From a virus: 45,719 bases of DNA. The position numbers were made by a program, and so were the translations under genes. Where the stretch lies: IMG/VR virus record IMGVR_UViG_3300030104_002795, positions 1 to 45,719 of that record; one strand, 5' to 3'. The notes under the pieces are model-generated. The model saw nothing but the letters and a program-made list of their open reading frames with translations, did no database searches and was not told the origin of the DNA. Positions 16,806-25,836 of this stretch are shown in pieces. Each line of letters begins with the position of its first letter. The first letter of the stretch is position 1.

Positions 16806-17957
16806 ATGGCATTATTTACAGGATCACAAGAGAAATATTATTTAAGAAGTCAAAGTTTTACTGGAAACGGTACTAACAGAGACTTTATTTTATTGGAATC
16901 AGCTTTTGGTGTTGGCCAAAGACCTACAGCAGAAAGTGAAATAAAAATATTTGTTAATAATGTTGAGATTGATAAATCTAATTATACATATCCAAAGGGT
17001 AGTGGTGGTGATGCTTACACAGTTAATTTCACAGGTTATGCAAATAATACAGCTGAATTAGAAAGTAATGGGGCACCTAAAAATGGTTTAACTGTAAGAG
17101 TTGAACAAATTGCAGCTGAAGAAGAGTGGGGTAATTATCAGTTTGTAAAAATAAAAGATATTATAAATAACTTTTTAATATCATACGTTGGTGAAAATAA
17201 ATTAATATCAAAGATTAGTAGAACAGATGTTGCTTTTCATGCGCAGAGAGGTTTAGCAGAAATGAGTTACGATACATTTAGATCTGAAAAATCACAAGAA
17301 ATAGATGTGCCACCATCGCTAACAATGATACTCCCACATGATTATGTTAATTATGTAAAATTATCCTATATAGATAACGCTGGTTTAGAATACATATTAT
17401 ATCCAGCTAGAAAAACAAGTAATCCACAATCTATATTACAAGATGATAATTATGATTATATATTTGATTCGTCTACAAATGAATTTTTAACATCAGCAGA
17501 TTCTCAAACATGGACAAAGTATAAAGCTAATGATACTTTTTCAGATGAAAACTTAGATGCAGATACAGATGAACTAGAAGCGTTACATACTGGCGGTAGA
17601 TTTGGTATTAGTCCAGAGCACGCACAAATTAACGGTACATTTTATATTGATAACACTAAAGGTAAAATATATTTCAGTTCTAATCTAAGTGATAAAACTG
17701 TTATACTAAAATACATATCTGATAGTTTAGGTACTGATGGTGAAATGCAAGTACATAAATTAGCTGAAGAAGCATTATATAAACATATTGCTTGTGCTAT
17801 AATGTCAACAAGAGCAAACGTGCCTGAGTATATAGTAAGAAGATTAAAAAAAGAAAAATATGCTGAGATGAGAAAAGCTAAATTAAGATTATCAAATATT
17901 AAGTTAGAAGAGCTAACTCAGGTAATGAGAGATAAATCGAAACAGATTAAACATTAA
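16806..17957 (+). CDS. Tail adaptor protein with fibre-like N-terminal domain
   Basis: A 383-residue protein. Residues 12-100 (SQSFTGNGTNRDFIL...IKIFVNNVEIDKSNYTY...GLTVRVEQ) look like the 'FTGDGTTTxF' beta domain found at the N-terminus of podovirus tail fibres and tail tube proteins. The rest matches an adaptor layout: LISYVGENKLISKISRTDVAFHAQRGLAEMS helical region, IDVPPSLTMILPHDYVNYV beta entry, and a C-terminal helix pair with HKLAEEALYKHIACAIMSTR. The motif 'RxxVxFxAQRGLxExSYD' recurs in connector proteins of crAss-like and related phages. It likely forms the ring between portal and tail hub. Confidence 0.65.
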   Translation: MALFTGSQEKYYLRSQSFTGNGTNRDFILLESAFGVGQRPTAESEIKIFVNNVEIDKSNYTYPKGSGGDAYTVNFTGYANNTAELESNGAPKNGLTVRVEQIAAEEEWGNYQFVKIKDIINNFLISYVGENKLISKISRTDVAFHAQRGLAEMSYDTFRSEKSQEIDVPPSLTMILPHDYVNYVKLSYIDNAGLEYILYPARKTSNPQSILQDDNYDYIFDSSTNEFLTSADSQTWTKYKANDTFSDENLDADTDELEALHTGGRFGISPEHAQINGTFYIDNTKGKIYFSSNLSDKTVILKYISDSLGTDGEMQVHKLAEEALYKHIACAIMSTRANVPEYIVRRLKKEKYAEMRKAKLRLSNIKLEELTQVMRDKSKQIKH

Positions 17958-17963
17958 TAAGAG

Positions 17964-20900
17964 ATGCCAGAGATTAAAAATATATTTACATCTGGTCGAA
18001 TGAACAAAGACTTAGATGAAAGAATTATTTCAAAAAACGAATACAGAGACGCTTTAAATGTTGATATTGTTACTTCTGAAGGATCTAATGTTGGTTCTTT
18101 ACAAAATATTCGTGGTAATAAAAAAGTAGCAGAATTTAAAAACGACGATGGTGGTGTTGCTATTGCGGGCCAACAGTGTATAGGATCAGTCAGAAATACA
18201 AGAACAGATAAGATTTATTGGTTTATAGCAGGTACAGACAGAGATGCTATTGTAGAGTATGATCCTGTAATAAACAATCACGTACCAGTTTTAATTTCAG
18301 TTAAAGCAACACAAGATGTTTTAAAGTTTGATACAAACTACTTAATTACAGGTGTTAATATTATAGATGATTTAATGTTTTTTACTGATGATAAAAACGA
18401 ACCTAAATGTATTAATATAGAGCAATGTAAAAAAGGATGCGCGTCAAGTAATCCATACTCAACGCACACAAACTTTCATGTTGATAACGTTTCACAGGGT
18501 GTTATGAAGGAAGAGTATATAACCACTATTAAAAAGTATCCTCTTAATGCGCCAACACTTACTATGGCTAGAACAAAAGATGCTAATAGAACTGGTGTAT
18601 CAACATGTACTATGAAAGATTCAGCAGGTGATTTTGTTAGTGGAACTGATCAAAGACCTTCTGGTTACGTAACTGGTTATTTAAAGTTTCAACCAGCACC
18701 ACATTTTAAAACTGGTGATATAGTAAAATTAACAGCACCAACAGATGATGTTAATAACGATGATGAACTTGTTGTAAGAATTAAACTAACAGGTGCACCA
18801 GATAAGCATAGCGGCGGTACGTATGTAAGATTTAAGGCTATAATTCTAAGTATGTCATCAGAACTAGCAAACACTGGTATAGTTTGGACAGCAGCATTAG
18901 AAAAAGAAGATCCAATATTTGAACTACAATTTTCTAGGTTTGCATATAGATGGAAGTATAGTGATGGTGAGTATTCAGCTTTTTCACCATTTTCTGAAGT
19001 AGCATTTTTACCAGACCATGACGTTGAAGGTAATATTTTTGATGCTAAAGATGGTTATAATCTAACCATGACAAATCAATTAAGAAGTTTGATATTAAGC
19101 AATTTTGATGAAAGACCTAAAGGCTGTATAGAAGTTGATATATTAATAAAACAAGTAAATGATACTAATGTATATACTATTAAAACACTAACTAATAAAG
19201 GTGCTAAAGAAGAGTTAGATACTGTTGAAAGTGGTGGTAGTGGTTTTGAGGTTGTTTCAGAGCAAGTACATGCAGTATTACCTAGCAACCAGTTATTAAG
19301 ACCTTATGATAATGTTCCAAGAAAAGCAAAGGCGCAAGAAGTTACAGCTAATAGGGTTGTTTATGGTAATTATTTACAAAATTTTGATTTAGAAGGTGCA
19401 CAGCCTATATTTGAACCTTATATTACACCAAATAAATTTGATGACGCAGATATTAATAAGGCAAAACCATCATTAAAATCAATAAGAACATATCAAGTTG
19501 GTGTTGTACTTTTAGATGAATATGGTAGACAAACGCCTGTGTTAACAGATGATTCAGCTATTGTAAAAATCTCACAAGCCGACAGTGACAAACAAAACAC
19601 ATTAAAATGTAATATAAAAGGTGTTAAACAAACCACGTTTAATGCGCCTAGCTGGGCAACGCATTTTAAGTATTTTATAAAAGAAAATTCAAATGAATAT
19701 TATAATTTACCACTTGATAGATTTTATAAATCTGAAGATGGTAATATGTGGTTAAGTTTTGTGTCATCTGACAGAAGCAAAGTTGATGAAGAAACGTATT
19801 TAATACTTAAAAAATCACACACAGAAAACGTCGCAACAAAACATGACAACGAAGAAAAAACATTAAAGTATAAAATTATTTTTATTAGCGATACTGTTCC
19901 TACCTTTTTAGTCAAAAGAAAAGTATCTTTAGGCAAGATAACAACGGTATTTGGTGTTTCTACAACAGCAAATAAAGGTGATAGAACTGGTTTTCCACAA
20001 GAATCATTTTTATCATTTAACGTGCCTGGTATTGAAATATCAGGAGATCATAGCCCTTTTAAAGACGTAGCTACAGATGGTGTTGGAGACAAATATATAC
20101 AAATTTCAACTGGAACAAGTGTATCTGATGTTTATAAAATACAAAGTATAGAGCCTGTTAACGCCGCTAAGCTAGATACTGTTATAGATTATTCTAGCAC
20201 GTATCCCGTTGCATCAACTGGCGTAGCTGATCCAGATGATACCGACACTAAAGATGAAGGTGATTTTTGGACAATAACATTAACTAAAGCTTTTGGTGAA
20301 GATATTAATTTTGTTGGTGAAAAAGGAGAAAGTGAAGTATCTAATTTATCATTAGAATTATTTAAAGAAGAAGACGAAGATAAAAAACCTGAATTTGATG
20401 GAAAGTTTTTTGTTAAAGTTAATAGAGATAAATATCTTGAAGAATATTTAGTTGCCAATAAAGTAGAAAAGAAATGGATAACATTATACGAGCAGAATAT
20501 TAGCTATATAACATTAGGTGGTTCAGCAGTAGGCGCAGCAGCACAAAGAACCGCATTATCAGGAAGACAAGATTATTTTAAAGGTTCAAGTGATGAGGCT
20601 GGTGAAGGATGGAGTATAGATAAAGGCGCGTTTATATTTAATCACCCAGCTGGAATAGCAGGAAAACCTGCCGATATGCACGCAATAGGAAAAGGTATAA
20701 GTGGAAAAACTCTTGAATTACGATTTACCGCGTTAGGTAAACCAAAAGATCCGCTTACAAAAGATCCTAGCCCTGGAGATTTTAGTAATCAATCAAAATA
20801 TGGTTTTCATGAAGCGTTAAAAAAAGACGGTACATATTTAAAGTTTGAGCATGATGATAGTGTGCCTGAAGATGATAGATACTATAAAATTGAAGGAACA

Positions 20901-23900
20901 CCAGTATTAACACCTGGTTATAACTGGTTAACTGGTCCAGGTAAATTAAAGCAAAAAGTTATTGATTCTCCATCTGCAAAGGGTATACGATATACAATAA
21001 AATTAGATAAACCTTTAAAGTGGAATCCATTAACAAGTACAACTACTTCAACACCATTAGTTGCTGTTCCTGAGTCTGTTGGAATCAATGATCATAGATT
21101 AACTTCAAAATCTAAAACATCACTACAGGTTGTTCAAGAAATTGAGGAAACAGAATCGTTTCACTCTTCAAGTCCAGCTGTATTTGAAACAGAACCAAAA
21201 GAAAAAATTGATTTAGACATATATTATGAAACACATCAAACGTTTCCTATAGCGCAAATTGGTGATGATAAAACATTAAAATGGCATAATTGCTTTGCTT
21301 TTGGTAATGGGTTAGAATCAAATAGAATAAGAGATGATTTTAATCAGGTGTTTGTAGATAAAGGAGCTAAAGCTTCAACTGTATTTGCTGAGCAATATCA
21401 AGAAGAAAGAAGAGAAACAGGTATGATATATTCTGGTATATTTAATTCTACATCTGGTATTAATAGATTAAATCAATTTATACAAGCAGAAAAAATAACA
21501 AAAGATGTTAACCCTTCTTACGGTTCTATACAAAAACTACATGCTCGTGATTCTGATTTAGTTGTTTTATGTGAAGATAAATGTTTAAAAGTATTAGCTA
21601 ATAAAGATGCGTTATTTAATGCTGATGGTAATACTAATGTAACAGCAACGTCAAATGTGTTAGGTCAGTCAATACCTTTTGTAGGTGATTATGGTATATC
21701 AAAAAATCCAGAATCATTTGCTTGTTATGCTTTTAGATCATATTGGGCTGATAAAGCAAGAGGTGCTGTAATAAGATTATCAAGAGATGGAATAACAAAC
21801 ATATCAGATAAAGGTATGAGAGATTATTTTGCTGATAATTTAAAAGGTGACAAGTATGAAGTATTGCCAGGTGGTTACGATGAAGATAAAGATATTTATA
21901 ATTTAACATTAAAGAAGACTAATAATTCTACAACTGGTGAAACAATTAGTTACTCTGAGTTTGCTAATGGTTGGACAAGTAGAAAATCATTTACACCACA
22001 GTCCAGTTTATCAATCAACGGAACGTATTATAGTATGTACGTTGGTAATTTATGGAGACATAATGATTCTAGTATAGATTATAGTAAATTTTATGATAGT
22101 GCTAGCCATGCTAGTGTTAAGTTTATATTTAATGACCAACCGTCATCAATTAAAAATTTCAAAACGTTAAATTACGAAGGTACTGACCCACAGCAAACAA
22201 AATACGCGGGTACTATAGCTGGTGTTAGTGGTTATGCTGGATTAACTATTGATGAGGTAATTGCTAAAAAACCTACATTAACTGAAAGTGATGCGCTTAC
22301 AACAAGTATAACAAAAGGTTGGTATTGTGATTCAATAACAACAAGCGAACAAACAGGTGAAGTAAAAGAATTTAAAGATAAAGAAGGTAAATGGTTTAGT
22401 AGCATTAGAAACAAATCAATTACAGCTACAGACTTACAAACAGGTGATGCTGCAAAAGAGTTTGCGATACAAGGTATTGGTAATGCTTCATCAAACTCAA
22501 CAGATTCACAAAATGTTAGTGGCGGAACAATAACATTATCACTAAATAAAGCAACTGGTGGCGCTACTTATGAAGTAAGTACGTTAGCACCGTTTATAAG
22601 AGAAAATGGCGCTGTAGATGAATCATTCACATTTGTTATATCACCATCAGATGGTAAAGTAGTTACAGCTGCAGATTTTGACTGCACAGGGGAAACAAGT
22701 TCACCTGTAAATGACGCTTTTAATCACGTTAATGTTACATTTGCTAATCAAAGTGAGGCTGATAGTTGTGGTAATTTTGGAACAGATAATACAGTACTAG
22801 TTACTGTGCCTTTAGACTTTACACATGGTGACGCGGCACAAAGTATTGTGGCTAACATAACAGGCAATGAACATAAAAGAAAATATACTGTTAAAGGTAC
22901 ATATACTACTAATGTAGAAAATGCAACACCTTCTAGTCAAAGTGGGGTAGCATATACAGCTACTGGTGAAGTTGGTGAAGACGTGTCAATATCATTTGAT
23001 CCATCTGATACTACCGCGACAACAAAAACATTTACAGTTACAGCAGGTAATAATTTTAAAGACCTTCCACCATTAGTACAGGTAAACACAACTGTAAAAG
23101 GTTTTCGTAGGCTAGCAAATAACTATACTTTTACTACATCTGATACTGGCACTCCGGGTAATGTAAATCATACCGCTAGAGCATTTACTGCAAAGGTAAA
23201 AATACCAAATGAAAATGCAGAAGATGATTTAATGTTTTTTTACGCAAAAGGTGAACCAACAGTAACAGCATCTTCAAATCAACTATATGAGTTTAATCTT
23301 GATCAAACATCGATACACCAAAATGGTGAAACAAGAACATTAACAGTATCCGGTGACACAAACGCACAAGTTATAGTTGATGTTAAAAACGCTGCTGATA
23401 GTAGTATAATAAGTGGTCCAGTGACTTTAACAATGGTAAATGGTCAAGCAACACAAGATATAGTATTTCCATTATCAAGTAGCTCAACAACATATACTGT
23501 AACAATAACAGAAACAGGTGCTAATAGATTTGATATGAGTGGTAGTTTTTCAGGTGCATCAGGCTCAGCTGGATCAAGAGTAAAAACACTAACTTTAAAT
23601 CAAAGAGCTGATGTTACTGTAACCTTTTCAGCAACAACATCAAGCAGTGATTTAACTATTGATGGTAACGCAACAACATCAAATATAACATCTACTGGTA
23701 AAGCGGAAACTGAAGAATATGAAGAAGTAACATTAACTTATGTGGTTGAATCAGGCAATAATGGCTCTATAACAGCTAATAGTGCAACAACTACATACAG
23801 CTTTGATCACACTAAATGGACAGGCACGTTGAGTGGTCTTGAGAAAACATTATCAAACGGTAGTATTGTTTCGTTTAGCGCATTGCAAGTTAGTATGAAT

Positions 23901-24599
23901 GATAACACAGCAACAATAACAGGTAAAGCAACAGTTGTAAAGTATGGTACAGCTAATGATACAACAACACTAGATGTTGATAACTTTTTAAGTGTAGTTG
24001 CTACTGCTCCTAGCGCTACATTACAAAGTGTAACGGTAGGCTTTAATACAGCTAAAACAATTACTATAGCTGGAACAGATCCACAGGGAGGTACAGACTT
24101 AGTGTTTGCTATTCACACTCAGCCAAACAACGGTACATTAAGTAGTATAACAGAGGGTAGTGGTTTAACATCAACTGTTGTTTACACGCCTAACAGTACG
24201 TTTAGCGGTGCTGATTCGTTTAAGTTTACCGTTAGTGATGGCACAACAACAAGTTCACCTGCGAGGGTATTAATTACCGTTAATGGTCAATCATTCCAGT
24301 GGTCTGTTGACAATAGAGGTGGTGCTGATGCTAACGCTGTTTGTAATCAACCTTGGGGTACAGGTAGTCAAATTGACACTGTTTACGCAGCTGCTAATCA
24401 CGCTTTTGCTCCTGGTTTACGTTTTTACACTGACGCTACATTAACAACACCATATAACCCCGCGACAAATGGAACATCATCTGCGCCAAATGATTCACAT
24501 AGATTTACATTAGGTGCTGCTGGTGGAAACTGTGGTTACCACGGTATAATAGGATCAATAGGTCATGTGAGTATAGTATATGACTGCTGTAACACTTAA
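17964..24599 (+). CDS. Giant tail hub (P22 gp10-like) with Ig/cadherin-like C-terminus
   Basis: A 2211-residue protein. Residues 1-60 (FTSGRMNKDLDERIISKNEY, then RDALNVDIVTSEGSNVGSLQ, NIRGN) are the signature start of the tail 'stabilisation' proteins of crAss-like and other short-tailed phages, followed by a long beta-rich region consistent with the propeller/needle-hub fold. From about residue 1450 the sequence turns Thr/Ser-rich with repeated Ig-like strands, and residues about 2015-2106 form a cadherin-like module (TVVYTPNSTFSGADSFKFTV, then SDGTTTSSP). The last 100 residues include several Cys and His (GNCGYHGIIG, YDCCNT). N-terminal part: tail assembly plug; C-terminal part: probably surface-exposed adhesin modules fused to the hub. 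Confidence 0.75.
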   Translation: MPEIKNIFTSGRMNKDLDERIISKNEYRDALNVDIVTSEGSNVGSLQNIRGNKKVAEFKNDDGGVAIAGQQCIGSVRNTRTDKIYWFIAGTDRDAIVEYDPVINNHVPVLISVKATQDVLKFDTNYLITGVNIIDDLMFFTDDKNEPKCINIEQCKKGCASSNPYSTHTNFHVDNVSQGVMKEEYITTIKKYPLNAPTLTMARTKDANRTGVSTCTMKDSAGDFVSGTDQRPSGYVTGYLKFQPAPHFKTGDIVKLTAPTDDVNNDDELVVRIKLTGAPDKHSGGTYVRFKAIILSMSSELANTGIVWTAALEKEDPIFELQFSRFAYRWKYSDGEYSAFSPFSEVAFLPDHDVEGNIFDAKDGYNLTMTNQLRSLILSNFDERPKGCIEVDILIKQVNDTNVYTIKTLTNKGAKEELDTVESGGSGFEVVSEQVHAVLPSNQLLRPYDNVPRKAKAQEVTANRVVYGNYLQNFDLEGAQPIFEPYITPNKFDDADINKAKPSLKSIRTYQVGVVLLDEYGRQTPVLTDDSAIVKISQADSDKQNTLKCNIKGVKQTTFNAPSWATHFKYFIKENSNEYYNLPLDRFYKSEDGNMWLSFVSSDRSKVDEETYLILKKSHTENVATKHDNEEKTLKYKIIFISDTVPTFLVKRKVSLGKITTVFGVSTTANKGDRTGFPQESFLSFNVPGIEISGDHSPFKDVATDGVGDKYIQISTGTSVSDVYKIQSIEPVNAAKLDTVIDYSSTYPVASTGVADPDDTDTKDEGDFWTITLTKAFGEDINFVGEKGESEVSNLSLELFKEEDEDKKPEFDGKFFVKVNRDKYLEEYLVANKVEKKWITLYEQNISYITLGGSAVGAAAQRTALSGRQDYFKGSSDEAGEGWSIDKGAFIFNHPAGIAGKPADMHAIGKGISGKTLELRFTALGKPKDPLTKDPSPGDFSNQSKYGFHEALKKDGTYLKFEHDDSVPEDDRYYKIEGTPVLTPGYNWLTGPGKLKQKVIDSPSAKGIRYTIKLDKPLKWNPLTSTTTSTPLVAVPESVGINDHRLTSKSKTSLQVVQEIEETESFHSSSPAVFETEPKEKIDLDIYYETHQTFPIAQIGDDKTLKWHNCFAFGNGLESNRIRDDFNQVFVDKGAKASTVFAEQYQEERRETGMIYSGIFNSTSGINRLNQFIQAEKITKDVNPSYGSIQKLHARDSDLVVLCEDKCLKVLANKDALFNADGNTNVTATSNVLGQSIPFVGDYGISKNPESFACYAFRSYWADKARGAVIRLSRDGITNISDKGMRDYFADNLKGDKYEVLPGGYDEDKDIYNLTLKKTNNSTTGETISYSEFANGWTSRKSFTPQSSLSINGTYYSMYVGNLWRHNDSSIDYSKFYDSASHASVKFIFNDQPSSIKNFKTLNYEGTDPQQTKYAGTIAGVSGYAGLTIDEVIAKKPTLTESDALTTSITKGWYCDSITTSEQTGEVKEFKDKEGKWFSSIRNKSITATDLQTGDAAKEFAIQGIGNASSNSTDSQNVSGGTITLSLNKATGGATYEVSTLAPFIRENGAVDESFTFVISPSDGKVVTAADFDCTGETSSPVNDAFNHVNVTFANQSEADSCGNFGTDNTVLVTVPLDFTHGDAAQSIVANITGNEHKRKYTVKGTYTTNVENATPSSQSGVAYTATGEVGEDVSISFDPSDTTATTKTFTVTAGNNFKDLPPLVQVNTTVKGFRRLANNYTFTTSDTGTPGNVNHTARAFTAKVKIPNENAEDDLMFFYAKGEPTVTASSNQLYEFNLDQTSIHQNGETRTLTVSGDTNAQVIVDVKNAADSSIISGPVTLTMVNGQATQDIVFPLSSSSTTYTVTITETGANRFDMSGSFSGASGSAGSRVKTLTLNQRADVTVTFSATTSSSDLTIDGNATTSNITSTGKAETEEYEEVTLTYVVESGNNGSITANSATTTYSFDHTKWTGTLSGLEKTLSNGSIVSFSALQVSMNDNTATITGKATVVKYGTANDTTTLDVDNFLSVVATAPSATLQSVTVGFNTAKTITIAGTDPQGGTDLVFAIHTQPNNGTLSSITEGSGLTSTVVYTPNSTFSGADSFKFTVSDGTTTSSPARVLITVNGQSFQWSVDNRGGADANAVCNQPWGTGSQIDTVYAAANHAFAPGLRFYTDATLTTPYNPATNGTSSAPNDSHRFTLGAAGGNCGYHGIIGSIGHVSIVYDCCNT

Positions 24600-24610
24600 A
24601 ATAAATAAAT

Positions 24611-24982
24611 ATGGCTACAAGAATAATAACAATACCTTTTGCGAAATCATTAAATGTTTCATTACACGCAACAAAAGCATTTGTTGCTGGTGAAGATAGA
24701 GCTCATGATCAGGTTTATAAAAAGGCATCAAATGGAACAGTTACTCACTTAGGTGATTTAGTTGCTGTTAATAAAACAGCAAAAACTATAGACGTTAGTG
24801 TTGACTCTAGTTTAACAAAACCGGTTGTAAGTAGTGGTGAGTTTATATTTTTTGGTAAAAATCAAACAACAGGAACATCAGGTATGACTGGTTATTACGC
24901 AGAAGTAGAAATGAAAAACGACTCAACAAGTTACGCAGAATTATTTGCCGTAAGCTCTGAAGTTTTTGAGAGTAGTAAATAA
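24611..24982 (+). CDS. Hypothetical small tail protein
   Basis: A 123-residue beta-rich protein (RIITIPFAKSLNVSLHATKA, then FVAGEDRAHDQVYKK and EFIFFGKNQTTGTSGMTGYY). It follows the giant hub by 11 bases and precedes the ejection proteins. No signal or catalytic motif is seen. Thr/Ser-rich strands and placement suggest a minor virion component, perhaps attached to the hub; the function is unknown. Confidence 0.65.
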   Translation: MATRIITIPFAKSLNVSLHATKAFVAGEDRAHDQVYKKASNGTVTHLGDLVAVNKTAKTIDVSVDSSLTKPVVSSGEFIFFGKNQTTGTSGMTGYYAEVEMKNDSTSYAELFAVSSEVFESSK

Positions 24983-24991
24983 TAGTAAAAA

Positions 24992-25006
24992 AGTGTAATT
25001 ATAATA
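24992..25006 (+). promoter_or_regulatory. Candidate late-promoter motif (copy 2)
   Basis: AGTGTAATTATAATA repeats the 13-mer found at 5658 exactly and lies 24 bases upstream of the first ejection-protein gene, in one of the few gaps of this region. Confidence 0.4.
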
Positions 25007-25030
25007 TGTATAAAATAAAAAATTAAAAAT

Positions 25031-25819
25031 ATGCCACATCATTATTTCGATAATTTAAAACCAAAGGAACTTCAGCCTTTAGATATATCTGTACCGCCGG
25101 TGACATCGTACTTGCCAAGCAACACGCTGTCTTACAGGAGTACTGCACAAGTACAACAAATTGATCCTCCAAAACCTAGCGGTGGTGGTTTGTCGGCAGG
25201 TGGCGCTGGTTTAATAGGTACAGGCGCTGGCATGATGGGGCAGGGAGCAGGTCAAATTGCTGCGTGGACACAAAGAAAATCAAAATATGCAGAGCAAAGA
25301 AAAGCAAACGATGAGCACACGCAAATGAGACAAAGATACATGTCTTTAGATGTAGGTGATCCATATAGAGATATGACAAACCCATTTGAAAATATGACTG
25401 TAAATCAACAGCAAGCTCAATTTGAAGCACAACAGCAGCAACAAGGGATGGCAAATATGATGAGTGCGTTGCAGGGTGCAGCTGGTGGTAGTGGTATTGC
25501 TAGTTTAGCACAAATGATGGCTAATCAACAAACAAGAAACTTATCAAGAGCATCAGCTAGTATAGGTATGCAAGAACAACAAATAGGTATGATGGCCGCT
25601 CAAACAGAAGCTAGAAGACAAGAACAAGGAGCTATGATAGCTAGAAAAGATGCGCGTGATTCAGCAGGTACATTACTAGGTATAAGTATGGAAAGAAAAG
25701 GTGCGGCAGATAAAGCAGCAGAAGAAGCAAGAATGGGGTTAGGCATGGGAATATTTAACACGATACAAGGCGCTGGATTAGTAGCCGCTGGAGCTATGAC
25801 AGGTGGTGCAAGTGGTTAA
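25031..25819 (+). CDS. Internal virion (ejection) protein, Gly/Ala/Gln-rich
   Basis: A 262-residue protein. A Pro-rich start is followed by GAGLIGTGAGMMGQGAGQIA (glycine-zipper-like), a Gln/Met-rich helix (MTVNQQQAQFEAQQQQQGMA, then NMMSALQGAAGGSGIASLAQ) and a second amphipathic Gly/Ala helix at the C-terminus. The pattern 'YRDMTNPFENMTVNQQQAQF...' is common to small internal proteins of many marine tailed phages. Amphipathic Gly/Ala helices suit proteins that are ejected ahead of the genome and form a channel through the cell envelope. First gene of a three-gene ejection block of rising size. Confidence 0.7.
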   Translation: MPHHYFDNLKPKELQPLDISVPPVTSYLPSNTLSYRSTAQVQQIDPPKPSGGGLSAGGAGLIGTGAGMMGQGAGQIAAWTQRKSKYAEQRKANDEHTQMRQRYMSLDVGDPYRDMTNPFENMTVNQQQAQFEAQQQQQGMANMMSALQGAAGGSGIASLAQMMANQQTRNLSRASASIGMQEQQIGMMAAQTEARRQEQGAMIARKDARDSAGTLLGISMERKGAADKAAEEARMGLGMGIFNTIQGAGLVAAGAMTGGASG

Positions 25820-25836
25820 TAAATAAATAAATAAAA

